A stretch of 64,000 nucleotides of DNA from Thalassovita mediterranea (GTDB taxonomy: Bacteria; Pseudomonadota; Alphaproteobacteria; Caulobacterales; Hyphomonadaceae). Each line of letters starts with the position of its first letter. Within the stretch, counting starts at the first letter, position 1. The notes below the pieces were generated by a model. That model made no database searches and was not told the origin of the DNA. It worked only from the letters and a program-made list of their open reading frames with translations. Shown here in pieces: positions 49,827 through 58,818 of this stretch. The position numbers and the translations under genes were made by a program. The stretch is from assembly GCA_019448215.1 (NCBI GenBank), contig CP080408.1:1860001-1924000 (forward strand), read 5' to 3'.

Positions 49827-51422
49827 ATGTATCGTTTCCTTCCGCTGATCGCCTCTCTTTCCATGCTCGCGCTATTCTGCGCCATGCTTCCGGTCAGTCC
49901 GTTTTTCTGGGTCGGTGTCCTTCTGATGGGCGGGCTGTCATTGCTCGGCGTCTATGATTTCTTCCAGACGAGCCACACGCTGTGGCGAAACTTCCCGATT
50001 GTGGCCCGCATACGCTGGATTGCTGAGGAGCTACGCCCCTTCTTCCGTTCCTATATCGTTGAAAGCGACACCGAAGGGCGCCCCTTCAACCATGAGGACA
50101 GGGCGATGGTGTATCGCCGCGCCAAGGACGTCTCCTCGGTTGAGCCGTTCGGCAGCCAGCTTGATTTCGAGCATCCGCCATATGAGTGGCTTTCCCACTC
50201 GATTGCAGCCCGCCACCCGACTGACCGCGAGCCACGTGTGACGGTTGGCGCGCCGGGCACGGCGAAGCCATACCGGGCCAGCGTGTTGAACATCTCGGCG
50301 ATGAGCTTTGGATCGCTAGGCGCGCACGCCATAGAGGCGCTGAACCGCGGCGCAGCGAAAGGCGGCTTTTATCATGACACGGGAGAGGGCGGTGTTTCCA
50401 GGTATCACCGCGCCGGCGGCGGTGACCTCGTCTGGGAGCTGGGGTCCGGCTATTTCGGCTGCCGCGCCAAGGATGGCAGTTTCGACCCTGCCCAGTTCGC
50501 AGAGACGGCTGCCAGCGACCAGATCAAGATGATCGAGATCAAGCTCAGCCAGGGCGCAAAGCCCGGCCATGGCGGCGTCCTGCCGGGCAACAAGGTCACG
50601 GCGGAAATTGCTGAAGCACGCGGCATCCCGATCGGTGAGACCTGCTACTCTCCGGCCGCCCACACGGCATTCTCCACGCCCAAGGAGATGATGGATTTCA
50701 TCGCCCAGCTGCGTGAGCTTTCGGGCGGCAAGCCCGTCGGCATCAAGCTATGTGTTGGCAATCGTTGGGAAGTCCTCGCGCTTTGCAAGGCGATGATGCA
50801 GACCGGGATCATGCCGGATTTCGTCGTCGTCGACGGCGCTGAAGGCGGCACGGGCGCAGCCCCGGCAGAGTTCATGGACCATATCGGCGCCCCGCTCCGT
50901 CAAGGGCTCGTCCTGGTTCGTAACGCGCTGGTCGGCTGTGACCTGAAACAGCATGTCCGCGTCGCCGCCAGCGGCAAGCAGATCTCGGCCTTCTCGATGG
51001 CTGCCTCGATGGCGCTCGGCGCGGACTGGATCAATACGGCGCGCGGTTTCATGTTTTCGCTTGGCTGTATCCAGTCGCTCAACTGCCACAACAATACCTG
51101 CCCGACCGGGATCGCGACGACAGACAAGGGCCGCCAGCGTGGTCTGGTCGTTTCGGACAAGGCAGAGCGCGTCTATAATTTTCACCGCAACACGATCAAG
51201 GCGCTGATGGAGGTTGTCGGCTCGGCCGGGTGCGAGCATCCCGGCGAGCTGACGCCGCGCCACATCATGCACAAGGTCACCCAGGACGTCGCCCAGCCCG
51301 CACACCGTGCCTACAATCTGCTGGAGCCGGGGGTGCTGATATCCGGCGCCGAGGACACGCATCTGGCGCGTGAGTGGGCCATGGCGCAGGCCGATAGTTT
51401 TGCGCCGCTTCGGATCGACTAG
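49827..51422 (+). CDS. FMN-binding glutamate-synthase-like protein
   Basis: A 531-residue protein resembling the central/FMN part of ferredoxin-dependent glutamate synthase. Two hydrophobic segments at the N-terminus (FLPLIASLSMLALFCAML, FFWVGVLLMGGLSLLGV) suggest membrane attachment, unlike GltB. Then come LNISAMSFGSLGAHAIEALNRGA, KPGHGGVLPGNKVTAEIA, VVDGAEGGTGAAPAEFMDH and the 3Fe-4S motif C-x5-C-x4-C (CIQSLNCHNNTCPTG). It may channel electrons rather than make glutamate; no glutaminase domain is present. Confidence 0.88.
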   Translation: MYRFLPLIASLSMLALFCAMLPVSPFFWVGVLLMGGLSLLGVYDFFQTSHTLWRNFPIVARIRWIAEELRPFFRSYIVESDTEGRPFNHEDRAMVYRRAKDVSSVEPFGSQLDFEHPPYEWLSHSIAARHPTDREPRVTVGAPGTAKPYRASVLNISAMSFGSLGAHAIEALNRGAAKGGFYHDTGEGGVSRYHRAGGGDLVWELGSGYFGCRAKDGSFDPAQFAETAASDQIKMIEIKLSQGAKPGHGGVLPGNKVTAEIAEARGIPIGETCYSPAAHTAFSTPKEMMDFIAQLRELSGGKPVGIKLCVGNRWEVLALCKAMMQTGIMPDFVVVDGAEGGTGAAPAEFMDHIGAPLRQGLVLVRNALVGCDLKQHVRVAASGKQISAFSMAASMALGADWINTARGFMFSLGCIQSLNCHNNTCPTGIATTDKGRQRGLVVSDKAERVYNFHRNTIKALMEVVGSAGCEHPGELTPRHIMHKVTQDVAQPAHRAYNLLEPGVLISGAEDTHLAREWAMAQADSFAPLRID

Positions 51423-51425
51423 CCT

Positions 51426-53399
51426 CTACTGCGTCGCTGAGAAGGCCGCGCCGACATCACGGTAGAAAGCGATGCGGCGGCGCGTCTGCGGCGACAGCGT
51501 CACGAGAGAGCCTGCACCGGCCAGCGGCTGAGGCTCAAGCTCTTCATGGGCGATCACCATCATGTCATGCCAAAGCGTTGCTGGAAGGCCACCGCCAGTG
51601 ACGCGGGTCATGGGCGTATCGTCATCATTGCCGACCCAGACACCGCCCAGGCGTGCGGCGGAAAAGCCGACAAACCATGCATCGCGCCAGTCCTGGCTGG
51701 TGCCCGTCTTGCCAGCAACCTGCCAGCCTTCAAGCTGGGCGCGCTTGCCCGTGCCATCGGTGATGACGCGCTCCATCATGGCGACCATGGTCTCAGCATC
51801 ACGCTGGTTCATCACCCGCTGCGGATCATAGGCGGGCCGCTCGTAGAGGACGTCGCCGCGCGAGTTTGAGATGCGTTCTATAAGGTATGGATCGACCCGC
51901 GTGCCGCCGGTCATGAAGGCGCCGTAGCCGCGCACCAGATCGCGTAGATTCATGCCTTGGCTGCCCAGCGCGATGGAGGGGAAGGGCTGGAACTCCCCGC
52001 TCACGCCGAGCGACTTGATGAGGGAGATAATATTCTCTTCACCGACTTCCTGACCGAGCTGCGCGGCAATCGTGTTGACCGAATCCTGCAGCGCTTCGGT
52101 CAGCGTCATCGGCCCCGCATAGTTGCGCGAATAGTTCTGCGGCGACCATCCGTCGATCGTCGTCGGCTGGTCCCGGCGCACATCGTAAGGCGTTAGCCCC
52201 TGACGGATTGCGGCGGCGTATACGAAGGGTTTGAATGCAGAGCCCGGCTGGCGACGCGCCTGCGTCGCCCGGTTGAACTGGTTCTCGGTATAGTCGACGC
52301 CGCCATACATGGCGAGAATACGGCCCTTTTCATCCATCAGGATGCCAGCGGCCTGACCTGCATTCTGGCCGGCGCCTTCCTCCTCCATACGCTTGTCGAA
52401 GGCATCGTTGATGCGCGCCTGAAGGTCGGCATCAATGGTAAGGGTCACGACCAGGTCGCCCGGCAGGCTAGGCAGGATTTCGTTCACGCGTTCAGTGGCG
52501 GCATCGAGCGCATAGCCGAACTGTGGGTCACGGGCAGGTGGTTCAGCCAGTTCGACCTGTTCAGTGGCGGCGCGTTCGGCCTGCGATTGCGTCAGGAAAC
52601 CAGCTGCGACCATCTCGCGAAGGACATAGGCCTGACGCTGTTTCGCGTCCGTCATATTGTTGGTCAGCGCAAGGCGGGACGGAGCCTGTGGCAATGTCGC
52701 CAGAAGTGACGCTTCGCCAACGGTCAGCTCTTCAGGTGCCTTGCCGAAATAGAAACGCGACGCCGCGCCAAGGCCGTAGAAGCCCGCGCCGAAATAGATG
52801 CGGTTAAGATAGAGCTCAAGGATCTCATCCTTGGAGAGACGTTCTTCCAGCTCCCGCGCAAGACGGACTTCCTGCGCCTTGCGGCGAAGGGTCTGCTCTG
52901 GCGTCAGGACGAGGTTCTTGATCAGCTGCTGGGTGATCGTGGACGCGCCGGAGACCGTCTCGCCGGACGTGAAGTTCGCCCAGGCCGCGCGGATGATGGC
53001 CTGCGTGTCGGCGCCATTATGCTCGTAGAAGCGTTTGTCCTCGGCGGCGATGAAAGCCTGTGCGACGTGCGGCGGTAGTTCCTCGACGCGCACGGCGCGG
53101 CCATAGCGAGGGCCGCGGATCGCAATCGTATCCCCGTCGCGGTCGACAAATTCGATGGCCTGCTCACGGCCTTTCGCCCAGAGTTGCTCTGTGGTCGGCA
53201 GGCTCGGCATGCCGCGATAGAGGCTCTGCACGTATATCCAGCCGGCCAGCAGCCCGATCAGCATAAGGGCAAAGGCGACCACCAGGCTCCATGTCAGGAT
53301 GGGGCGGCCCGCGAGTATGCCGCGCCCGGAACGCCGCTCTCGACCGTCATAAGTCGGCGGGCGATCTCCTGGCGATCCGAAGTTCGATTTGCCGGCCAA
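51426..53399 (-). CDS. class A penicillin-binding protein 1A
   Basis: A 657-residue bifunctional peptidoglycan synthase. One span (about 34-56) anchors it. The glycosyltransferase domain has EDKRFYEHNG (120-129) and GASTITQQLIKNL. The transpeptidase domain has SAFK (387-390, nucleophile Ser387), SVN (440-442) and KTGT (564-567). It starts with TTG 53399 behind AAGGA. The protein is leftward, ending in VGAAFSATQ. Its substrate supply links to the rest of the cell wall genes in the window (M23, PgeF). Confidence 0.94.
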   Translation of the reverse strand: MAGKSNFGSPGDRPPTYDGRERRSGRGILAGRPILTWSLVVAFALMLIGLLAGWIYVQSLYRGMPSLPTTEQLWAKGREQAIEFVDRDGDTIAIRGPRYGRAVRVEELPPHVAQAFIAAEDKRFYEHNGADTQAIIRAAWANFTSGETVSGASTITQQLIKNLVLTPEQTLRRKAQEVRLARELEERLSKDEILELYLNRIYFGAGFYGLGAASRFYFGKAPEELTVGEASLLATLPQAPSRLALTNNMTDAKQRQAYVLREMVAAGFLTQSQAERAATEQVELAEPPARDPQFGYALDAATERVNEILPSLPGDLVVTLTIDADLQARINDAFDKRMEEEGAGQNAGQAAGILMDEKGRILAMYGGVDYTENQFNRATQARRQPGSAFKPFVYAAAIRQGLTPYDVRRDQPTTIDGWSPQNYSRNYAGPMTLTEALQDSVNTIAAQLGQEVGEENIISLIKSLGVSGEFQPFPSIALGSQGMNLRDLVRGYGAFMTGGTRVDPYLIERISNSRGDVLYERPAYDPQRVMNQRDAETMVAMMERVITDGTGKRAQLEGWQVAGKTGTSQDWRDAWFVGFSAARLGGVWVGNDDDTPMTRVTGGGLPATLWHDMMVIAHEELEPQPLAGAGSLVTLSPQTRRRIAFYRDVGAAFSATQ

Positions 53400-53515
53400 G
53401 TGGGTCCTTCCAAGGGATTTGCAGGCGGTATTGCCCGCGCATCATGGTTTTAAATGGGGCAGGGTGAAGGCGGTATGAATGTCACGAATGCGGACGGCCG
53501 CAATACGTTGCAAAA

Positions 53516-54052
53516 TCAGCGCAGCGGCGGGGGACAGTCTGCGCCATCGGGGCGGCGTCGGCCCGGCGCCGCACGGCGTGCAAGCACGTCTGCGAGGTCC
53601 AGCCGGTTCTCAATCATTTCGACGCTATGGCGCTTGTCCACACAGCTGATCGGCTCACCCGTGTCAGCCGCGATCAGGATCGCCATACCTGTATAGCCGC
53701 CATACCAGTCCCAGATATAGTCGGCCTTGTGAAAGCGCAGCAGGGCCTTCGACGCATCTATCGTCGCCTGGCGACTCTCAGAGCCTGAACGCAGATGTGT
53801 AAGATCAATCGTGACCAGCTCGACGTCCTCGTCTGTGACGCTTTCGAGTGCGCGGCTGAGCTTTGGTTCGAAGACGCGGCAGGACACGCACCAGTCAGCC
53901 GTCAGATTGACCACTTTGACAGGCGCTTGCGCGGCACTTGCGCAAACCGGCATAAAGAAAAGTACTGCGAATAGCCTTGCTGGGCTGGCAATTTGTAACC
54001 AGCGGCGCAGCTGTCTATGACGAGACCGTAATAACAAGAACAGGGTTCGCAT
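53516..54052 (-). CDS. thioredoxin-like secreted protein
   Basis: A product of 178 residues with an N-terminal hydrophobic stretch (ARLFAVLFFMPVCASAAQA, a likely signal peptide) and a thioredoxin fold with redox motif WCVSC in TADWCVSCRVFEPKLSRAL. It resembles the C-terminal domain of DsbD-like or periplasmic thioredoxins, but lacks membrane spans of DsbD. A start at ATG 54052 overlaps the AGCS start in the opposite direction (CATG), so the N-terminus is uncertain; no good internal ATG/GTG except the Met of MPVCAS. The tail is Arg/Pro rich. Confidence 0.6.
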   Translation of the reverse strand: MRTLFLLLRSRHRQLRRWLQIASPARLFAVLFFMPVCASAAQAPVKVVNLTADWCVSCRVFEPKLSRALESVTDEDVELVTIDLTHLRSGSESRQATIDASKALLRFHKADYIWDWYGGYTGMAILIAADTGEPISCVDKRHSVEMIENRLDLADVLARRAAPGRRRPDGADCPPPLR

Positions 54053-55499
54053 GCTCGATTTTCTGAACGACCTCATCAACGGCAAAATTCTCATCGCCGT
54101 TCTCATTCCACTGGGTCTCATTTTTACCATCTGGTCCAGAGGGGTACAGTTCAGGCTGTTCGGGTCCATGTTTTCCGTCCTTGGACAGGGGTTCCAGCAC
54201 GAAACGGACCAACCGTCATCCTTTCAGGCGCTGGCGCTGTCAGTCGCGGGCCGTGTCGGTGGTGGTAACATCGCCGGTGTAGCCGCCGCGCTCGCACTTG
54301 GCGGGCCGGGCGCAATCTTCTGGATGTGGGTTGTCGGCCTTGTCGGCATGGCGACCAGCTATTTCGAATGTACGCTTGCGCAGGTCTACAAACAGAAAGA
54401 GCCGAATGGCGATTTTCGCGGTGGCCCGGCCTATTACATCAAGCACGGTCTTGGGAAGAAACTCGGCAAGGCAGGCCCCGTCCTCGGCTTTGTCTATTCC
54501 CTGCTTCTGCTCGTCACCTTTGGTTTCGCGTTCATCTGCTTCCAGAGCTTTGCAACGACCAGCTCGATCGATTCAGCCTTTGGCGCGCCGCGCCTCTGGT
54601 CGGGGATTGGTCTCGGTATCGTGGTCAGCCTTGTGATCTTTGGCGGTGTGCGCCGCATCGCGAGTGTCGCTGAGATCATCGTGCCGGTCATGGCCGTCTT
54701 CTATGCGCTGCTCGGCCTCTATGTGCTGCTGACCCATATCCCGCAGATCCCGGGTGCGCTCTCAACCATCGTGATGAGCGCCTTTGGCTTCAATGAAGCG
54801 GTTGCCGGCGGTATTGGCGGGGCGATCATGATGGGCGTCAATCGCGGGCTCTTCTCCAACGAAGCTGGCCTCGGCTCTGCGCCAAACGTGGCGGCCGCCG
54901 CCTATGTCGAGCATCCGGCCCAGCAGGGCATGGTGCAGTCGCTGTCCGTCTTCATCGACACGATCATCATGTGCACGGTGACCGCGCTGATCATCATCCT
55001 GTCGGCGCAGTCCTATATCGGTGTCGATGATGAGGTTCAGGGCGTGCTGACCCAGCTTGCGCTGGCTGATCACGTTGGCGGCTGGGCAGAGTATTTCATC
55101 GCTTTCGCGCTCTTCCTCTTCGCTTTCTCGTCGATCATGTATTCCTATTATCTCGGTGAGAATGCGGTCGACTATTACATCCCGGACAATATGGTCGCGG
55201 TCTATGTCTACCGCTTCATGGTGATCGGCTTCGTCCTGCTCGGGTCGACGATCCAGCTTGGCGACGTGCTCAGTTTCAGCGACGTAACCATGGGGCTCCT
55301 GGCGATGGTGAACCTGTTCGCCGTGGCGCTGCTCTTCCCGATTGGCCTGCGGATCATGAAGGATTTCGACGCCCAGCGGAAAGCCGGCGTGAAAGTTCCG
55401 ATCTTCGACCCAGACAAGTTCAGCGATCTCAATATCGACAAGTCGGCCTGGCAGCTGACCGAACGTCTTGGCGGGCCTGCGGATACAGAAAAGACGTAG
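54051..55499 (+). CDS. AGCS-family sodium:alanine/glycine symporter
   Basis: A 482-residue transporter with about eleven spans. MLDFLNDLINGKILIAVLIPLG fits the family start, LSVAGRVGGGNIAGVAAALALGGPGAIFWMW and GLFSNEAGLGSAPNVAAAA are the AGCS signatures (the latter includes the substrate/Na site). It imports alanine or glycine with Na+. Monocistronic, followed by a good terminator. Confidence 0.93.
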   Translation: MLDFLNDLINGKILIAVLIPLGLIFTIWSRGVQFRLFGSMFSVLGQGFQHETDQPSSFQALALSVAGRVGGGNIAGVAAALALGGPGAIFWMWVVGLVGMATSYFECTLAQVYKQKEPNGDFRGGPAYYIKHGLGKKLGKAGPVLGFVYSLLLLVTFGFAFICFQSFATTSSIDSAFGAPRLWSGIGLGIVVSLVIFGGVRRIASVAEIIVPVMAVFYALLGLYVLLTHIPQIPGALSTIVMSAFGFNEAVAGGIGGAIMMGVNRGLFSNEAGLGSAPNVAAAAYVEHPAQQGMVQSLSVFIDTIIMCTVTALIIILSAQSYIGVDDEVQGVLTQLALADHVGGWAEYFIAFALFLFAFSSIMYSYYLGENAVDYYIPDNMVAVYVYRFMVIGFVLLGSTIQLGDVLSFSDVTMGLLAMVNLFAVALLFPIGLRIMKDFDAQRKAGVKVPIFDPDKFSDLNIDKSAWQLTERLGGPADTEKT

Positions 55500-55508
55500 T
55501 CAAGAAAG

Positions 55509-55538
55509 AAGCCCTCATTATTCGATGAGGGCTTTTTG
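55509..55538 (+). terminator. rho-independent terminator of the AGCS gene
   Basis: Ten-base perfect stem AAGCCCTCAT/ATGAGGGCTT with loop TATTCG and TTTTG after. It begins nine bases after the stop. Confidence 0.9.
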
Positions 55539-55600
55539 TTTCGCATCGAACCACGCGGGCGTATTGCACGACACCTGAGACCATCGCCCCACCCCAGTTT

Positions 55601-55628
55601 ATCCTGGGCTTGTCGAAGGAAGGAGGGC
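55601..55628. repeat. decayed hairpin repeat family B
   Basis: ATCCTGGGCTTGTCGAAGGA followed by AGGAGGGC keeps the TCGAAGGA core seen at 28943-28975 but the left arm is degraded (CCCCAGTTTATCC). Confidence 0.45.
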
Positions 55629-55666
55629 GGAGGCGGGCTAGTTGAAAACCTGGTCGCACTCAGAAA

Positions 55667-55861
55667 CTATTTACGAAGCCTGAAGTTCAGCACATCGCCG
55701 ATTTTCGACAGTATAACGTATAGAAGAGGAACCATTGAAATCGTAAAGAAAACAATGGTGCCTCTTGGGTGAGGAGGGACGTCTTCACTCATCGGGATGT
55801 AGACAAAAGACACAACCGCGTTAACGGCAAGCACAAAGACGAGGGTGACAACCTTCTTCAT
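55667..55861 (-). CDS. small two-span hypothetical membrane protein
   Basis: A 64-residue protein: MKKVVTLVFVLAVNAVVSFVY is a first span with positive N-terminus, then GTIVFFTISMVPLLYVILSKIG a second, and a basic end FRLRK. Charged loop EDVPPHPRG. No good ribosome site precedes the ATG. It is slightly richer in A/T than neighbours. It lies after purB in the same direction with 26 bases between. Not recognised. Confidence 0.45.
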   Translation of the reverse strand: MKKVVTLVFVLAVNAVVSFVYIPMSEDVPPHPRGTIVFFTISMVPLLYVILSKIGDVLNFRLRK

Positions 55862-55887
55862 TGCGTGCGCCGTTCGACCATAGCTCT

Positions 55888-57180
55888 TTACTTGAACACC
55901 CGGTCGAAAATCAGGTCGACGCGCTTGAAGTGGTAGTCGAGGTCGAACAGCGCTTCGAGCTCTGCATCGCTGAGCTTCGAGGAGACCTCATCATCGCCCT
56001 TCAGAAACTCGAGGAACGCCCCTTCACCCGCCCAGGTGCGCATCGCATTGCGCTGGACGAGGCGGTAGGAGTCCTCACGGCTGACACCGGCTTCGACCAG
56101 GGCGAGCAGCACGCGCTGCGAGTTATGCAGGCCGCCAAGACGCATCATGTTGGACATCATGCGGTCTGGATAGATCAGCAGGTTCTCAACGACGCCCGCA
56201 AGGCGATGCAGCGCAAAATCCATGTGGATCGTCGCATCAGGACCAATGCCTCGCTCGACCGACGAGTGGGAGATGTCCCGCTCATGCCAGAGGGCGACGT
56301 TCTCCAGCGCAGGGGTCACGGCAGAGCGGATCAGGCGCGCAAGGCCCGTCAGGTTTTCGGTCAGCACCGGGTTACGCTTGTGCGGCATGGCGGAGCTGCC
56401 CTTCTGGCCTTTGGAGAAGAACTCCTCCGCTTCCAGAACTTCAGTGCGCTGCAGGTGGCGGATTTCGGTCGCGAGACGCTCTACCGATGAGGCAATCACG
56501 CCGAGCGTTGCAAAGAACATGGCATGACGGTCGCGCGGAATGACCTGCGTCGAGACAGGCTCTGCGGCGAGGCCGAGCTTTTCGGCAACATGTTCCTCAA
56601 CGCGCGGATCAATATTGGCGAACGTGCCGACAGCGCCTGAAATGGCGCAGGTCGCGACTTCCTTGCGCGCGGCGACGAGGCGCTCCCGGCCACGCGCAAA
56701 CTCTGCATAGAAAGTCGCCAGCGTGACACCAAAGGTGGTCGGCTCTGCGTGGATGCCGTGGCTGCGGCCGATCTTCGGCGTGTATCTGTGCTCTTCGGCG
56801 CGCTTCTTCAGCGCGGCCAGAACACGGTCCATGCCAACCAGAAGCAGGTCAGAGGCGCGCACCAGCTGAACATTGAGGCAGGTGTCGAGCACGTCAGACG
56901 AGGTCATGCCCTTGTGCAGGAAGCGGGCAGGCTCTCCGACATGTTCGGCGACATTGGTCAGGAAGGCGATGACATCATGTTTGACCTCTGCCTCGATCTC
57001 GTCGATGCGGGCGACCTCAAAGCTCGCCTTGTCGCGAACAGCTTTCGAGGTGCCTTCCGGGATCTGGCCGAGCTCTTCCATGGCTTCGGCGGCGAGTGTC
57101 TCGATCTCCAGCCAGATGCCGTACTTGCTTTCAGGCGACCAGATCGCGGTCATCTCCGGGCGGGCATAGCGTTCAATCAT
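55888..57180 (-). CDS. purB: adenylosuccinate lyase
   Basis: PurB cleaves SAICAR and adenylosuccinate in purine synthesis. A 430-residue fumarase/aspartase superfamily protein with MTSSDVLDTCLNVQL, GRSHGIHAEPTTFGVTLATFY and the signature GSSAMPHKRNPVLTENL with the catalytic Ser. Length normal. Leftward. The HxlR gene upstream is about 60 bases away. Confidence 0.97.
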   Translation of the reverse strand: MIERYARPEMTAIWSPESKYGIWLEIETLAAEAMEELGQIPEGTSKAVRDKASFEVARIDEIEAEVKHDVIAFLTNVAEHVGEPARFLHKGMTSSDVLDTCLNVQLVRASDLLLVGMDRVLAALKKRAEEHRYTPKIGRSHGIHAEPTTFGVTLATFYAEFARGRERLVAARKEVATCAISGAVGTFANIDPRVEEHVAEKLGLAAEPVSTQVIPRDRHAMFFATLGVIASSVERLATEIRHLQRTEVLEAEEFFSKGQKGSSAMPHKRNPVLTENLTGLARLIRSAVTPALENVALWHERDISHSSVERGIGPDATIHMDFALHRLAGVVENLLIYPDRMMSNMMRLGGLHNSQRVLLALVEAGVSREDSYRLVQRNAMRTWAGEGAFLEFLKGDDEVSSKLSDAELEALFDLDYHFKRVDLIFDRVFK

Positions 57181-57240
57181 GTCGGGCCTCTCTCGCGCTT
57201 ATGGCGCGGGTTCTACGCGCGCAGGCGAGAGTCGCAAGCC

Positions 57241-57639
57241 CTAGGCTGCCGGGTTTTCCGGTTCATCCCCAACGGCAGGCCGATTTTCAGCCCAGGTCAG
57301 CAGGGCATCGAGCGCAGGACAAAGGGACTGCCCCCAGTCGGTCATGCAGTACTCTACCCGCGGCGGGACTTCGGGGTGGACGATCCGGCGGACGATGCCA
57401 TCACCTTCAAGCTGCCGCAGCTGCTGGATAAGCATCTTCTGGGAGATTGCAGGGATGGCGCGTTCGAGTTCCGAAAATCGCAGCAGGTTGCCGCCAAATA
57501 GATGGAAAAGGATCACGAGTTTCCACTTGCCCTCGAGCATGCGGATAATTTCTTCAACGCCTTCTGCAGCCGATTCCTGAGTGTATTCGCGTTTCTTACC
57601 TGGAGGTGAGTACCCCACTTTTTTGTCTGTACTTGTCAT
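57241..57639 (-). CDS. HxlR-family transcriptional regulator
   Basis: A 132-residue winged-helix regulator: IIRMLEGKWKLVILFHLFGGNLLRFSELERAIPAISQKMLIQQLRQLEGDGIV is the HxlR DNA-binding domain, with VEYCMTDWGQSL after it. A Cys in that segment (EYCMTD) could sense electrophiles as in QorR-like members, but this is inference. It is divergent from the NTF2-SDR pair and is likely to control it. Confidence 0.88.
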   Translation of the reverse strand: MTSTDKKVGYSPPGKKREYTQESAAEGVEEIIRMLEGKWKLVILFHLFGGNLLRFSELERAIPAISQKMLIQQLRQLEGDGIVRRIVHPEVPPRVEYCMTDWGQSLCPALDALLTWAENRPAVGDEPENPAA

Positions 57640-57705
57640 TTTTCTGGCGCCGCTCGATCTCCGTCACAGGACAGAATGCCCCGCGGGGCAGAAAGGAGCA
57701 ATGCG

Positions 57706-58026
57706 ATGACCTTACCTGAAACCGTGCAGGCCTTCTTTGACCTGCCAAAGCCAGCGACCACCGGCCAGATAGAGGCGATTTTTGTGCCTGGTGCCCATGT
57801 GCGCGACGAAGCGCGCGATTATCATGGGATTGAGGCAATCACCACGTGGTGGCGTGAGACGAATGAGACCACGCCTTTTACCGCAGTACCGAAGTCACTT
57901 GAGGAGAATGGCCCTGTGCTCCTCGTCCGCGCTGAAGTGTCGGGCAGCTTTCAGGGCAGCCCTGTCATTCTCGGCCACCATTTCACGCTGCGCGGTGGCA
58001 AGATCGAGGAGCTTGAAATCAAATGA
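57706..58026 (+). CDS. SnoaL/NTF2-like protein
   Basis: A 106-residue NTF2-fold protein ([43 protein letters not shown], then FRGSP-like [28 protein letters not shown]). It starts with AGGAG seven bases before. Its stop overlaps the SDR ATG (ATGA), so the two are one operon. Function is unspecified; SnoaL relatives bind or cyclise small molecules. Confidence 0.8.
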   Translation: MTLPETVQAFFDLPKPATTGQIEAIFVPGAHVRDEARDYHGIEAITTWWRETNETTPFTAVPKSLEENGPVLLVRAEVSGSFQGSPVILGHHFTLRGGKIEELEIK

Positions 58027-58808
58027 GCGAAGCCTGGCTAAATCTGAAAGGCCTGAAAGTGCTGGTTACTGGCGGCACCAAGGGCACAGGCGCGGCGATT
58101 GCCCAGCGCTTTGCTGATGCTGGCGCGGACGTTCTGGTGACGGCGCGCCATGAACCGGAGCAAAGCAGCAAAGGGATAGAATTTGTCCGGGCTGATCTTT
58201 CGTCTGGCACAGGTGCCTCAACGCTTGCGACCGTGGCTGACTATCGACTGGGAGGTGTAGATGTCCTGGTCAACGTCGTGGGCGGCTCATCTGCGCCAGC
58301 CGGCGGATTTGCGGCGCTCACCGATGAGGTCTGGTCCGACGAAATAAACCTGAACCTGATGTCGGCGGTGCGTCTCGACCGGGCCATACTACCGGGCATG
58401 ATCGCACGCGGGAAAGGCGTCATCATACACGTGACATCTATTCAGGCGCGCATGCCCCTTCCCGAAGCGACGACCGCCTACGCCGCAGCCAAAGCTGCGC
58501 TGTCAGCCTACAGCAAGTCACTTTCAAAAGAGGTGGCGCCGAAAGGTGTGCGTGTGATGCGGGTTGCTCCGGGCTGGATCGAGACGTCAGCAGCAACCGA
58601 ACTCGCGGAACGTCTGGCCCTTGAGGCGGGCACAGATCTGGAAGGCGGTAAGAAAATCGTAATGGACAGCCTCGGCGGAATTCCGATTGGGCGTCCGACC
58701 CAGCCTGACGAAATCGCCGACCTCGTCGCCTTTCTCGCATCACCGAGGGCCGGCGCGATCACCGGCGCAGAGTATGTCATAGATGGCGGGACCCTGCCGG
58801 TCGTGTAG
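58023..58808 (+). CDS. short-chain dehydrogenase/reductase
   Basis: A 261-residue SDR with [25 protein letters not shown] in the N-N-A-G place, the catalytic Ser of [11 protein letters not shown] (read IIHVTSIQ), and Tyr-Lys in [16 protein letters not shown]-terminal [14 protein letters not shown] is typical. Canonical active site, unlike the SDR at 893. Likely an oxidoreductase for small carbonyls under the HxlR control. Confidence 0.9.
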   Translation: MSEAWLNLKGLKVLVTGGTKGTGAAIAQRFADAGADVLVTARHEPEQSSKGIEFVRADLSSGTGASTLATVADYRLGGVDVLVNVVGGSSAPAGGFAALTDEVWSDEINLNLMSAVRLDRAILPGMIARGKGVIIHVTSIQARMPLPEATTAYAAAKAALSAYSKSLSKEVAPKGVRVMRVAPGWIETSAATELAERLALEAGTDLEGGKKIVMDSLGGIPIGRPTQPDEIADLVAFLASPRAGAITGAEYVIDGGTLPVV

Positions 58809-58818
58809 GGGAGGCTCC

